Shown here one piece after another: positions 42,664 to 51,434 of a DNA stretch of 64,000 nt. The number at the start of each line of letters is the position of its first letter. Position 1 is the stretch's first letter. The translations under genes were made by a program, and so were the position numbers. The notes under the pieces are model-generated. The model had not been told where the DNA came from. It was given only the letters and a program-made list of their open reading frames with translations, and did not search any database. Location: positions 329,984 through 393,983 of the forward strand of contig NZ_LT800497.1 of assembly GCF_900166635.1 (NCBI RefSeq). Reading direction: 5' to 3'. Source of the DNA: Oceanobacillus timonensis. Lineage in GTDB: Bacteria > Bacillota > Bacilli > Bacillales > Amphibacillaceae.

Positions 42664-43587
42664 CTAATCTGATTTATCCGTAGTAGTGCCATCCGGTGTC
42701 ACCTGTTCGGTGTCCGGAGGGATTGTTTCTTCATCAAATTCTGTGAAAGCTACGTCCTCTTCTGGTGTCGGAGCAAAAAAGGTCCCGCCTGACACGTCTT
42801 TGACATTGTGTACAACGACAAATGCATTAGCATCCACTTCCCGGACAATCCGTTTCAGTGCTAAAAGACGGTAGCTCGGTACAATGATGTAAAGAATAAA
42901 ATGCTGGCGTTCTGTATAGGAACCTGATCCATTGATAAAGGTGGCGCTGGATGACATGACGGTATTAATATCATGGGCTATTTTTTGAAATTCCGGCGAA
43001 ATAATGGTGACAGCTTTTTTCGAATCAAATCCGCCAATGACATAATCACTGGCAACTTTGCCGATAAATAATGCAATAATCGTATATAACGTATAAAGTG
43101 GTCCGATGATAAAAATACCGGTTAATACGATAATCGCATCCATAATAAAAGTGGTAAGCACGACATTCCATTCATAACGCTGAGCGAGCAGCCGGGCTAT
43201 GGTTGATGTTCCACCAATGGAGCTGCCCGCCTGAATGATTAAACCGAACCCGACTCCCATTGTAATTCCCGCAAAAATAGCAGCTACCAAAGAATCGCCA
43301 AGAGGCTCGGTTACGATATTTTCCGTTAAAAAGATAAATAAAGACAAGAGCGGCACATTAACCATGGTTTTGATAACAATGCCTTTAGGAAGAAATTTAA
43401 AACTGACCAGCTGTAATAGAATAAAAGCAACCATCGTTACAATGCCGGGTGACCATCCAAGAGAATAAAAGAGTAACAAAGCAATTCCTAAAATTCCTCC
43501 GTCTGCAATTTGGTTCGGCATGGCGAATATGGTGGTTGCCAACGCACAAAAAATCGTTCCAATGAGCGCAAGAATGATTTGTTTCAT
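42664..43587 (-). CDS. YitT-family membrane protein (DUF161/DUF2179)
   Basis: This 307-residue protein has five to six membrane segments in the first 190 residues, with the family motifs NQIADGGILGIALLL and AGSSIGGTSTIARLL. A cytoplasmic DUF2179 domain (about 200-275) and an acidic Pro/Thr-rich tail (about 276-307) follow. The tail is longer than in many relatives. The family is widespread in Bacillus (YitT, YpjC, YqfU, YvjA); function is unknown. GAGGTTG precedes ATG 43587 on the minus strand. Confidence 0.82.
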   Translation of the reverse strand: MKQIILALIGTIFCALATTIFAMPNQIADGGILGIALLLFYSLGWSPGIVTMVAFILLQLVSFKFLPKGIVIKTMVNVPLLSLFIFLTENIVTEPLGDSLVAAIFAGITMGVGFGLIIQAGSSIGGTSTIARLLAQRYEWNVVLTTFIMDAIIVLTGIFIIGPLYTLYTIIALFIGKVASDYVIGGFDSKKAVTIISPEFQKIAHDINTVMSSSATFINGSGSYTERQHFILYIIVPSYRLLALKRIVREVDANAFVVVHNVKDVSGGTFFAPTPEEDVAFTEFDEETIPPDTEQVTPDGTTTDKSD

Positions 43588-43680
43588 TTTCTCAACCTCC
43601 CAACAATGCTAATAATAATTTTCCCGAATAATAGAATAATACGCATGTTTCATACATGTGTAAAGAAATAAACATAGAAA

Positions 43681-43708
43681 AAAACCTTTATGAAATCGAG
43701 GAGGTTTT
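43681..43708 (+). terminator. Weak hairpin upstream of alr
   Basis: AAAACCT (43681-43687) and AGGTTTT (43702-43708) form a short stem. It may be a terminator fragment. Otherwise 43588-43873 shows no gene. Confidence 0.3.
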
Positions 43709-43873
43709 ATAGCAGGAACGCTGCCGTTTTCAAAAACATATGGCAGACTTATGCTGGTTCGGAGTGCTCTTGAGGAGCTACCCAACAAAGAATGGAAATG
43801 ATAAAATGGGTAATGATGAAAAGAAAAATATATCGTGTATCAAAGCAAGAATGATAGTTGAGGTGAGAATAAT

Positions 43874-45004
43874 ATGATAACGACCAGTTTTCGTGATACG
43901 TGGGCTGAAGTATCTCTGCAAGCTTTCGCATATAATGTAAAGCAGTTTAAACAACATATTCGTAAAGATACCAGACTGATGGCTGTGGTGAAAGCAGATG
44001 GGTATGGTCATGGTGCTGTACCAATTGCGGAAGAGGCGCTGGCTAATGGAGCGGAGTATCTCGGTGTTGCTTTTCTGGATGAGGCGGTAGCCTTGAGAGA
44101 GGCGGGGATTACTGCGCCGATATTGCTATTAGGGTATACAGCTGCTCATGCTGTTCGTTCAGCCGTAGAGCAGGATGTTACTTTGACAGTTTACTCCGAA
44201 GAAACGATTGAAGCGATTTGCCAGGCTGCAACATCTTTGCAGAAAAAAGCAAAAGTCCATCTGAAAATAGATACTGGCATGACGCGAATCGGTGTCCGTA
44301 CTGCGGAAGAAGCTGTCGCTCTTTGCCGGGCGCTGGACCGGGAGGAGATAGAGGTAGAAGGTATCTATACACATTTTGCTGAAGCAGATAATGGAGAATC
44401 AAGTGTCTATACGTATCAGCAGTTTGAAAGCTTCCAGCAGATATATCAAGCAGTAGAAGCAAAAGGGTATGCGATTCCGATAAAGCATTGCTGTAATAGC
44501 GCCGGAACGATTGCCTATCCAGAGATGCATCTCGATATGGTGCGCGTCGGTGTCAGTTTGTATGGCCTTTATCCGGAACCGCATTTAAAAAAGATTCTTT
44601 CGCTTAGACAGGTGATGAGCTTAAAAACAAAACCTGTATTGATTAAAAATGTTCCGGCTGGTCAATCTATCAGTTACGGAAGAACATATACAACGACAAA
44701 AGATACGAAGATTGCCACGCTGCCGATTGGATATGCGGATGGCTTTTCGCGTCTTTTATCCAATCAGGGACATGTTACTGTCCGTGGAAAAGAATGCTTG
44801 ATAGTCGGACGTATTTGTATGGATCAGAGCATGGTGGATGTTTCTGATGTAGAGGATATCCATGAGAATGATACAATAACCATTTTCGGTGAACCGGATG
44901 AAGGATATATTTCTCTGGAGACAGTTGCGGAACAAATGCAAACGATTCATTATGAAACGGTTTGTTTAATCGGTAAACGCGTACCAAGAAAATATGTGAC
45001 ATGA
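43874..45004 (+). CDS. alr: Alanine racemase
   Basis: This 376-residue PLP enzyme makes D-alanine for peptidoglycan. The PLP lysine is K40 in MAVVKADGYGHG. The catalytic Tyr is in LPIGYADGFSR, and the substrate region reads VGRICMDQSMVDVSD. The C-terminal beta domain ends in CLIGKRVPRKY. TGAGGTGAG precedes ATG 43874. The gene is followed 26 bases later by the alkyltransferase-like gene, so both may share a transcript. The length is normal for Bacillaceae Alr. Confidence 0.93.
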   Translation: MITTSFRDTWAEVSLQAFAYNVKQFKQHIRKDTRLMAVVKADGYGHGAVPIAEEALANGAEYLGVAFLDEAVALREAGITAPILLLGYTAAHAVRSAVEQDVTLTVYSEETIEAICQAATSLQKKAKVHLKIDTGMTRIGVRTAEEAVALCRALDREEIEVEGIYTHFAEADNGESSVYTYQQFESFQQIYQAVEAKGYAIPIKHCCNSAGTIAYPEMHLDMVRVGVSLYGLYPEPHLKKILSLRQVMSLKTKPVLIKNVPAGQSISYGRTYTTTKDTKIATLPIGYADGFSRLLSNQGHVTVRGKECLIVGRICMDQSMVDVSDVEDIHENDTITIFGEPDEGYISLETVAEQMQTIHYETVCLIGKRVPRKYVT

Positions 45005-45029
45005 TTATTGTGAATGGGAAGGATATAAC

Positions 45030-45338
45030 ATGACGCCTTTTACGCAAGAAGTTATCAAAATAATACAGCAGATACCGCCCGGACAAGTAATGACGTATGG
45101 ACAAATTGCCCGGGAGGCCGGTAATCCCCGAGCAGCAAGGCAGGTTGTCCGTGTACTTCATTCTATGAGTAAAAAGCATCGTTTGCCCTGGCATCGAGTA
45201 ATTAATGCAAAAGGGCAACTTGCTATCCCTGATGAAGAGGCAAACTGGGAGCAGCGTACTCGTCTGGAGGCAGAGGACGTAAGGGTCAGTTCGAAGGGGT
45301 ATGTCGATTTAAAGAAATATCAATTTATTCAACGTTAA
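45030..45338 (+). CDS. Alkyltransferase-like protein (ATL, MGMT family without active cysteine)
   Basis: This 102-residue protein is the DNA-binding domain of O6-alkylguanine transferases. The helix-turn-helix and arginine finger are visible in MTYGQIAREAGNPRAARQVVRVL. The normal active-site PCHRV is LPWHRV here (W54), so it cannot transfer alkyl groups. ATL proteins bind O6-alkylguanine lesions and hand them to nucleotide excision repair. No N-terminal domain is present, as usual for the group. GGAAGGAT precedes ATG 45030. Confidence 0.87.
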   Translation: MTPFTQEVIKIIQQIPPGQVMTYGQIAREAGNPRAARQVVRVLHSMSKKHRLPWHRVINAKGQLAIPDEEANWEQRTRLEAEDVRVSSKGYVDLKKYQFIQR

Positions 45339-45626
45339 AGTACCTTGTTGTTTCGGGAAAGTCGGGCCGGTTCTTAAGCATCTAACTGTATTTCTGATTA
45401 TGAACTAGGTATAATATGAGTAAAATAACTGTTTTAAGAAACGTTCTCGTTCTTGTATATTTGTACTGTTTCAGGGCATGAAAAGGAACGTGCAGTTATT
45501 TCAAGTATACTTTATTTACTCATATACAGAGTAAATCGGTATTCATCTGTTCTTGGACAGGTGGACAAATCAGAAAGCGAATTTTTGAATATATATAGAA
45601 TAAAAGAACACATAGGGGGATGCTCG

Positions 45627-46184
45627 GTGAAAATAGTTGGTATTTCCGGTTCGACAGTAGGATCGAAAACAAGGATAGCTGTGGAACATGTATTGAAACA
45701 TATAGAGAAAGCGCACGCTGGAGTAGAGGTGGAACTGCTTGATTTGAAGGATTATGATATCGTATTTAGTGATGGCCGTTCCTATAAAGATTATACGGGG
45801 GATACGAAAATCTTACTTGAAAAAATCATGCAGGCTGACGGTATTATGGTTGGAATGCCTGTTTTTCAAGCATCCATCCCGGGAACATTAAAAAATATTT
45901 TTGATCTCCTGCCTGTTGATGCATTTAAGAATAAAATGATTGCTATTATTGCTACAGCCGGGACAACGAAACATTATCTGGTGCCGGAGCAGCATTTGAA
46001 GCCAATTCTGCATTATATGCATGCATGGGTTGTGCCCAAATATGTATTTGTGGAAGAAAAAGATTATACAAACTATGTCATTACGAATCAAAATGTGGTG
46101 GACCGCTTAAACAAATTAGCAGATGACCTGATTTATTATGTCGATTTTTTACAGAAACATCCGGAGATAACGCCATCACTATAA
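45627..46184 (+). CDS. NAD(P)H-dependent FMN reductase family protein
   Basis: This 185-residue flavodoxin-like oxidoreductase begins VKIVGISGSTVGSKTR, the FMN phosphate loop, and continues with GIMVGMPVFQASIPGTLKNIFDLLP and IATAGTTKHYLVPEQHLKPIL. These are typical of the SsuE/azoreductase-like FMN_red family. GTG 45627 has TAGGGGGA 6 bases upstream; the reading frame stays open back to 45453 but without a start site. In 45339-45626 I see only a possible -10 TATAAT (45410). A strong terminator follows the gene. Confidence 0.78.
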   Translation: MKIVGISGSTVGSKTRIAVEHVLKHIEKAHAGVEVELLDLKDYDIVFSDGRSYKDYTGDTKILLEKIMQADGIMVGMPVFQASIPGTLKNIFDLLPVDAFKNKMIAIIATAGTTKHYLVPEQHLKPILHYMHAWVVPKYVFVEEKDYTNYVITNQNVVDRLNKLADDLIYYVDFLQKHPEITPSL

Positions 46185-46232
46185 AAAGAGCCTTTCTGTT
46201 TAGCAACTTTTGTGAACAGAAAGGCTCTTTTT
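46183..46232. terminator. Bidirectional intrinsic terminator
   Basis: An 18-bp perfect stem, starting AAAAAGAGCC at 46183 and ending GGCTCTTTTT at 46232, has T-runs on both sides. Confidence 0.9.
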
Positions 46233-46242
46233 AATACGAACG

Positions 46243-46896
46243 TCACCAAGCCATTCCTTTTTGAGTGGAATCTAGGGTAAACAGGCTGTGGGCAATAAGA
46301 AATTGGGCACCGTAATACGTAAGCATAATGGCTTCCTGTGCACCTGTAAAACCGGTTATAAATGTATTCCAGGCAAGTATACTATCAGAAATAATAAAGA
46401 GGATGCTGCCCAGAATAGCCCAGCGGTTTCCGGTCATAATCGCTGAAAAACTCATCAGCACAATGATGACCGTGTAAGCAATTACCAGAATCATATAAGC
46501 AGTCTCTCCATCTGCCTGCAGATTGTTTACTAGCCGGTAACCAATCCAAATAGCAAAAAGAAGAAGCGGTATGACAGAGAGACTTTTCAGCCAAGAAAAA
46601 CGCCATTGTTTTAAAAATCCCACCGTATAAAAGACATGGCCGATAAAAAACGCAGTCCAGCCTACAAAGAACCAATGCAGCGTGGCGTCTCCAATTAAAC
46701 AAAATGTAATCCCGCCAATAATCCAATAATGCACGGCCTCCCGCCTTGGAAGAGACTGTTCAAAAGCATAGATTAGGATAAGCACCATCGGAATCACTTT
46801 AAAGAAAATACTGAATGTTAATGGTTCAGATGGGGATATAAATATATAGACAAATCCTGTAGTAAGTATCAATATGGGTAGACGATAGAGCATCAA
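46243..46896 (-). CDS. Lysoplasmalogenase-type membrane protein (YhhN family)
   Basis: This 217-residue integral membrane protein has seven to eight hydrophobic segments. The YhhN motifs are FCLIGDATLHWF (about residues 64-75) and GSILFIISDSILAWNTF (about 163-180), whose Asp residues probably bind metal in the active site. Characterised members cleave the vinyl-ether bond of lysoplasmalogens, but most Bacillus members are uncharacterised. It is a single gene, convergent with the flavin reductase. Confidence 0.78.
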   Translation of the reverse strand: MMLYRLPILILTTGFVYIFISPSEPLTFSIFFKVIPMVLILIYAFEQSLPRREAVHYWIIGGITFCLIGDATLHWFFVGWTAFFIGHVFYTVGFLKQWRFSWLKSLSVIPLLLFAIWIGYRLVNNLQADGETAYMILVIAYTVIIVLMSFSAIMTGNRWAILGSILFIISDSILAWNTFITGFTGAQEAIMLTYYGAQFLIAHSLFTLDSTQKGMAW

Positions 46897-47045
46897 AGCA
46901 GCTTCATTCCCTTCATTTATCAGGATGAATATTCAGACACCTTAGTTTCATCATAGTAAAAAACTGCTTATTTAACAAATTTTTAGACAGATAAAGCAAT
47001 ACCGTTTCAGAAAAATGCATTATAAAAATAAGAAAAGGAGCTAGG

Positions 47046-47381
47046 ATGATTGCTGAATATTTTTACCATGCACCACGAAAAATTTGTTCTGTCTGATCGA
47101 ACTTTTATTAGTAGAGCTATTGCAATCGTATAGAACACCCTGCTAGCGGAGGCGGACCGTTTTGACTCCTGAGGGATTAGCACCATCTGAAGATCCACTT
47201 TTGCCAAGTGTTCTTCTTGGCAAAAGTTAGCTGAAGAGCGTGCCCCTAGGAAAGCAAAACGGTCCGCCGTAGCAGTCGCCTCACACTGTACCTTCAAATC
47301 TTTGTCAAAGCTGTACGGAAGAAACAATCAACCCCTGTTTCCATGGAATGGAAGTTACTTTTTAAGTGCGAAAGTTGAGTA
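47046..47381 (+). repeat. Dispersed palindromic repeat, copy 1 (about 335 bp)
   Basis: The 14-base outer arms GGCGGACCGTTTTG (47151-47164) and CAAAACGGTCCGCC (47255-47268) enclose an inner perfect hairpin ACTTTTGCCAAG/CTTGGCAAAAGT (47197-47208, 47216-47227). Similarity to the inverted copy at 53276-53610 extends well beyond the palindrome, from TGATTGCTGAA near the start to GTGCGAAAGTTGAGT at the end. No ORF of note. The rest of 46897-47457 holds only a terminator. Confidence 0.85.
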
Positions 47382-47384
47382 ATT

Positions 47385-47431
47385 AAGAAGCCTGCATACG
47401 TTCTATGAAAGAATTCGCATGCAGGCTTCTT
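47385..47431 (-). terminator. Intrinsic terminator after the YibE/F genes
   Basis: AAGAAGCCTGCAT (47385-47397) and ATGCAGGCTTCTT (47419-47431) form a 13-bp stem 26 bases beyond the stop of the minus-strand pair. Confidence 0.75.
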
Positions 47432-47457
47432 GATTACTTATTTCTATTTATTGGTGT

Positions 47458-48240
47458 TTATTCTTTATTATCTAATTCTGTATCGCTCTTTTTCTTCTTC
47501 AAATAATAGGCACTCATCAGGGAAGCAATCGGGATAACCAAGGCGATACCGACACCAGAAAGAAGAATGGAGAGTAATTCATCGTTAAATACCTTCGCAT
47601 TAATAATATCACCAAGAGAGTAGTCTAAATCTTTAAACCAAATCAGCAGCCCCATGTACCCTCCGAAAAAGGCAAAGAATAGGGTGTTTGTGCTTGTGCC
47701 CAGAATATCACGTCCAATCCGGATACCAGCTAAGAATAGATTCTTTCTGGAAATTTCCGGATTCTGCTCATGGATTTCACGCATTGGCGAGGTAATAGAA
47801 ATAGCGGTATCTACAATCGCTCCAATCGTGCTCATAATAATAACCGCTGTAGCAATTTGAATGAAATTCAACCCAATATGCACATTGAAAGCTGTTATTT
47901 CCCCAGACTCTTCTTCTCCAAGTCCATAAATCATCGACTGTTCGGTTAAAATAATGATGAAAAAGATTAAGATAACCATCGTCGCTATGGTAGATAAAAA
48001 AGCGAGCATCGTTTTATTATTTACCCGATTAATAAAGAACAAGCTGACTGCACTAATAAAAGCACATGCGATAAGTGCAATAATAATTGGATTTCCAGTC
48101 GGATCATTCATGACAAAAACAGCCATTAGAACAATCACAAAATTGATAAAGAGGGCAATAAAAGATCGCACGCCCTTCATGCCGCCAACCCAAGCCATTA
48201 ATGCAAATAGTATGATTGCCAATAATAAAAGTACATTCAT
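47458..48240 (-). CDS. YibE/F-family membrane protein (second of pair)
   Basis: This 260-residue integral membrane protein has about seven membrane segments. The family core is seen in STIGAIVDTAISITSPM (Asp in the membrane), AGIRIGRDILGTSTNTLFFAFFGGYM and VGIALVIPIASLMSAYYL. It overlaps the preceding gene by ATGA and resembles its C-terminal half, suggesting an old duplication. The pair probably forms one complex. The substrate is unknown. The C-terminus is a charged KKKKSDTELDNKE tail. Confidence 0.8.
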   Translation of the reverse strand: MNVLLLLAIILFALMAWVGGMKGVRSFIALFINFVIVLMAVFVMNDPTGNPIIIALIACAFISAVSLFFINRVNNKTMLAFLSTIATMVILIFFIIILTEQSMIYGLGEEESGEITAFNVHIGLNFIQIATAVIIMSTIGAIVDTAISITSPMREIHEQNPEISRKNLFLAGIRIGRDILGTSTNTLFFAFFGGYMGLLIWFKDLDYSLGDIINAKVFNDELLSILLSGVGIALVIPIASLMSAYYLKKKKSDTELDNKE

Positions 48241-49340
48241 AATTTAGCCTGCTTTCTCCGGATAAAGAAAATGGAAATATAGATTGTAATCGGAATCGTC
48301 AGTACAATACCGATTCCGCCAACTAGAGCACGTGTTAACTCAAGAGAAAGGTTCATCGATATGGTGAAACCGAGTGGTGCTGCATTTTTCAAATAGATTA
48401 ACAACATCGGAATCGACCCGCTGACATATGCGAAAAATAAAATGTTAGTCATGGCGCCCATAATATCTTTCCCGACTTCATAACCTGCTTTTTTTAATGT
48501 TTTTAAATCAATCCGGTTGTTTTTCTCAAACATCTCAAACATAGACGCAGATAAAGTAATGGCAACATCCATTACAGCTCCCAAAGAGCCAATCAGTAAT
48601 CCTGCCATGAATATGGTCTCTGGGCTTCTGGTTAAAAAGGCCATTTCTTCATAACGTAACCCTTGTTCGCCAGTGAAATGAAGGGCTGCATAAGCAATCA
48701 CCAACGAAACAACTGTACCAATCAATGTAGCCAGAATAGCTGTATAGGTTTTTTTGTTAAATCCTGTTGCCATCAATAAGGAAAGTACTGTGAAAATAAT
48801 AATGCTGACAGCAGTAATAACAGAAAGCCCGATACTCGGATGCTGTATATAAATATCCAGTGCGAATGATAGGATAACCGCATTGACTAGCAGACTCAGC
48901 GCAGATAAAGCACCTCGAGACTTGCCGACTGCTAATAAAATAATCAGAAATATCCATGCTGTTAACACGAAATATTTATCCCGTTTGATATCGTCTGTAG
49001 CCTCGCCGTCTGGAGCTAGAAATATCTCATCCCCTTCGGATAACTCATAATCCAATGCCAAAGACTGGATATATTCATTATCAAATTCCGTTATTTCTCC
49101 TTTATCCGATCCGTTTTTTATTTCTCCTTCAATTTGCTGTACGACACGCTCGTCTTCGTTGCCGTTCACATCTGTTTGATTTTCTCTCGTTGTTTCTTGA
49201 ACATCGGTTATGTGAACGATTGTTTTATCATATAAATCATAATTATTGTTGATAAAAATCATTGACGCGATAAATCCGATTAGTAATAGACAGACGGTAA
49301 TATATTCGGTTTTTGTCCGATTTTTTAACCATGCCTTCAA
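48237..49340 (-). CDS. YibE/F-family membrane protein (first of pair)
   Basis: This 367-residue protein has an N-terminal membrane segment (about 12-30), an extracytoplasmic domain of about 90 residues with an OB-like beta pattern, then seven membrane segments. Family motifs are GSLGAVMDVAITLSASMFEMFE, AGYEVGKDIMGAMTNILFFAYVSGS and LVGGIGIVLTIPITIYIS. I prefer TTG 49340 because GGAG at 49352-49349 is 8 bases before it; the GTG at 49349 overlaps that site. It is translationally coupled to the downstream paralogue. Confidence 0.8.
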   Translation of the reverse strand: MKAWLKNRTKTEYITVCLLLIGFIASMIFINNNYDLYDKTIVHITDVQETTRENQTDVNGNEDERVVQQIEGEIKNGSDKGEITEFDNEYIQSLALDYELSEGDEIFLAPDGEATDDIKRDKYFVLTAWIFLIILLAVGKSRGALSALSLLVNAVILSFALDIYIQHPSIGLSVITAVSIIIFTVLSLLMATGFNKKTYTAILATLIGTVVSLVIAYAALHFTGEQGLRYEEMAFLTRSPETIFMAGLLIGSLGAVMDVAITLSASMFEMFEKNNRIDLKTLKKAGYEVGKDIMGAMTNILFFAYVSGSIPMLLIYLKNAAPLGFTISMNLSLELTRALVGGIGIVLTIPITIYISIFFIRRKQAKL

Positions 49341-49569
49341 TGTAATCACTCCAAAGATAGGATTGTCCTATTCATATTTCCGAAAACATATACTATAATA
49401 ACACTTTTCATGAAAAGGGGACACGCAGAGTAACAAAAAATTTTTGTAACCGATAGGAATGATGGATTGTAAAACCGAAAATGCCCGTTATTTGTAACAA
49501 CAGAAAACAGCAGGATTCAATGTTTAGTATGTATAAAAAAAGGATTCGTATTTCATGATGTCTAAAGTT

Positions 49570-49606
49570 TTGGACATTTTTCTATTGTATGCTATAATTT
49601 GTCCAA
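49570..49606 (+). promoter_or_regulatory. Promoter with flanking inverted TTGGACA half-sites
   Basis: TTGGAC (49570-49575) and TATAAT (49593-49598) are spaced by 17 bases. TTGGACA at the -35 is mirrored by TGTCCAA (49600-49606) just after the -10, and a related TTTTGACAAA follows. The inverted halves probably bind the small Xre protein encoded downstream. No gene is seen in 49350-49634. Confidence 0.6.
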
Positions 49607-49634
49607 TACTTTTGACAAAAAGGAGCTTAGATGC

Positions 49635-49835
49635 ATGAAAAACGTAATTAAAAAAATAAGAAAGCAATCGAATATAACACAAGAAAAATTATCTAAGTTG
49701 TGCGGCGTTGCGAGGCAAACAATTAATTGTGTGGAAAATGATAAATATGACCCGACGTTAGAACTGGCTTTTAAAATTTCCAGAGCACTTGATAAAAACG
49801 TAGAAGAGGTGTTTATTTATGACGACATTTCATAA
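49635..49835 (+). CDS. Small Xre-family (Cro/CI) regulator
   Basis: This 66-residue protein is a single helix-turn-helix: KKIRKQSNITQEKLSKLCGVARQTINCVENDKYDPTLELAFKIS. Such short Xre proteins are usually autoregulatory. ATG 49635 has AAGGAG upstream; the ATG at 49631 is in another frame. The 3' end overlaps the start of the peptide deformylase gene by 17 bases in a different frame, so the two are probably cotranscribed. Confidence 0.8.
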   Translation: MKNVIKKIRKQSNITQEKLSKLCGVARQTINCVENDKYDPTLELAFKISRALDKNVEEVFIYDDIS

Positions 49836-50382
49836 AGCGTATCGTATGACGATGAAAGATATTAAAAAAGAAGGGGCTCCTATTCTAAGAAAACAGCTGG
49901 ATCCAGTGCGTTTACCTGTTTCTGAGGAAACAAAAATAGAGCTGGAGTGTATGCTGATGTATTTGAAAAACAGCCAGGATCCGGACATTGCAAAGAAATA
50001 TAAATTAAGACCAGGCTCCGGACTTTCGGCGAATCAAGTCGGTATCAATAAAAGCATGTTTGCTGCATTATACCAAACAGAAAATGGGGAAACAACCGAA
50101 TTAAAACTGATTAATCCCAAGCTGATCAGCCATGCTGCAAATACGATCTATCTGCCGGAAGGAGAAGGCTGCCTGTCTGTCAATAGAGAAGTACATGGGC
50201 ATGTGCCGCGTTACGAGCGAATAAAGGTGCAGGCTTATGATGTTGAAGGAGAGGAGCATACCTATACCTTCAAAGGATATGGTGCCATTCTGATGCAGCA
50301 TGAAATGGACCATCTGAATGGAATTATGTTTTTTGACCGTATTAATGAGAAACAGCCTTTTTTAAATTTGCAGCAGGGTTAA
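49819..50382 (+). CDS. def: Peptide deformylase with variant motif 1
   Basis: This 187-residue metalloenzyme removes the formyl group from nascent proteins. Motif 2, EGCLSVNRE, provides Cys118; motif 3, QHEMDHLNG, provides His161, Glu162 and His165. Motif 1 is usually GxGLAAPQ but here reads GSGLSANQVG, changing two positions close to the active site. The length and inserts fit the type 2 enzymes of Bacillus and Staphylococcus. AAGAGGTG lies 7 bases before ATG 49819, inside the xre gene. It could be a second, regulated deformylase; other def genes are outside this window. Confidence 0.85.
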   Translation: MTTFHKAYRMTMKDIKKEGAPILRKQLDPVRLPVSEETKIELECMLMYLKNSQDPDIAKKYKLRPGSGLSANQVGINKSMFAALYQTENGETTELKLINPKLISHAANTIYLPEGEGCLSVNREVHGHVPRYERIKVQAYDVEGEEHTYTFKGYGAILMQHEMDHLNGIMFFDRINEKQPFLNLQQG

Positions 50383-50409
50383 AGCTTCTTCAGGAAAGGG
50401 GTTATCGTA

Positions 50410-51384
50410 ATGAATAAATTTACTGCAATCTTACAATCAGAATATGATGTCCATCCAACGCTTATCCAATCCAAACAAGGCGGATGGGCCTCGTTTGCTT
50501 TTGAGGTGAAAGCAAATGGTGGTACTACTTACTTTTTAAAAGCTTATAAAAAGAGCCGGGCTTCCACTCCAAAATTAACAGCAATGATAGACCAATACGT
50601 TCCTATTGTGGCATGGTTGGAACATAACAGTTGTTTGAAAGGAAAGGTCCCTATTCCGTTAAAGACCAGGGAAGGGAATTACAAATGTGAAGATGAAGAA
50701 AATATTTATCTATTATATCCTTTTATTCAAGGACAACCAATTGGTGAAAAAGATTTAACAGAGCAGCAGGCGAAAGCATTTGCACATATGATTGCCACAC
50801 TCCATTCATTCGGTGAGGAGATTCCTTTTCCAACGGAGGCTCTGACAGAGAATTTTGAGGTGTCCTTTGTAAGGGAATTGGAAGAAATTATGTATAGCAA
50901 AACAGAGCAGATTTCGGCAGAATGGGATTCTTTTACGCGTGAAAATCGGGAAAAGATAGGGGTGTGGATTAATGCTATAAAAGAGCTGTCAGAAAAACTG
51001 CATACTGCTTCATTAGATAAAGTGCTATGTCATACGGATCTTCATCATTGGAATTTGATGCAGGCAGATAACTTGCTGTTAATTGATTGGGAAGGGTTGA
51101 AATTGGCTCCTGCTGAAGCAGATATTATGTTTCTGACAGATAAGCCTTACTTGAAGCATTTTATGAAAGTATATCAGCAGTATCATAAGAGTTATCATAT
51201 CAATGAAGATGCTTTGGTTTTTAATCAGTTAAGAAGAAGACTGGAGGATATTTGGGAGTTTGCCGGGCAGTTGTTATATGAAGAGCTTGATATACAAGAA
51301 AAAGATAGCATTATTGGTTATTTAAAAGATTTAACAGATGATGAAAATGATCCTTTGGAGATTGCAGGGTTAAACATGCTCTGA
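50410..51384 (+). CDS. Aminoglycoside phosphotransferase-like (APH-family) kinase
   Basis: This 324-residue protein has the APH/choline-kinase fold. The catalytic loop is LCHTDLHHWNLM and the metal-binding motif LLLIDWEGLKLAP. The N-terminal lobe shows GGWASFAFEVKANGGTTYFLKAYKK with the ATP-binding Lys. The pattern of ATLHSFG and the spacing are close to the spectinomycin kinase APH(9) branch, but the substrate cannot be decided. It may be an antibiotic, a sugar or a metabolite kinase. It follows def by 27 bases and probably belongs to the same transcript. Confidence 0.75.
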   Translation: MNKFTAILQSEYDVHPTLIQSKQGGWASFAFEVKANGGTTYFLKAYKKSRASTPKLTAMIDQYVPIVAWLEHNSCLKGKVPIPLKTREGNYKCEDEENIYLLYPFIQGQPIGEKDLTEQQAKAFAHMIATLHSFGEEIPFPTEALTENFEVSFVRELEEIMYSKTEQISAEWDSFTRENREKIGVWINAIKELSEKLHTASLDKVLCHTDLHHWNLMQADNLLLIDWEGLKLAPAEADIMFLTDKPYLKHFMKVYQQYHKSYHINEDALVFNQLRRRLEDIWEFAGQLLYEELDIQEKDSIIGYLKDLTDDENDPLEIAGLNML

Positions 51385-51434
51385 AAAGGGAACAGACAAT
51401 AGTATTTGTAATGAAGACAGAGGGAAGTGAAGGC

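Noticed and set aside
45453..45626. N-terminal extension of the flavin reductase
   Set aside because: The frame is open but the FMN-binding beta strand begins right at GTG 45627, which has its own AGGGGGA site.
47007..47327. 106-codon minus-strand ORF in the dispersed repeat
   Set aside because: It reads through palindromic repeat sequence and has no ribosome site; the related repeat copies do not keep the frame.
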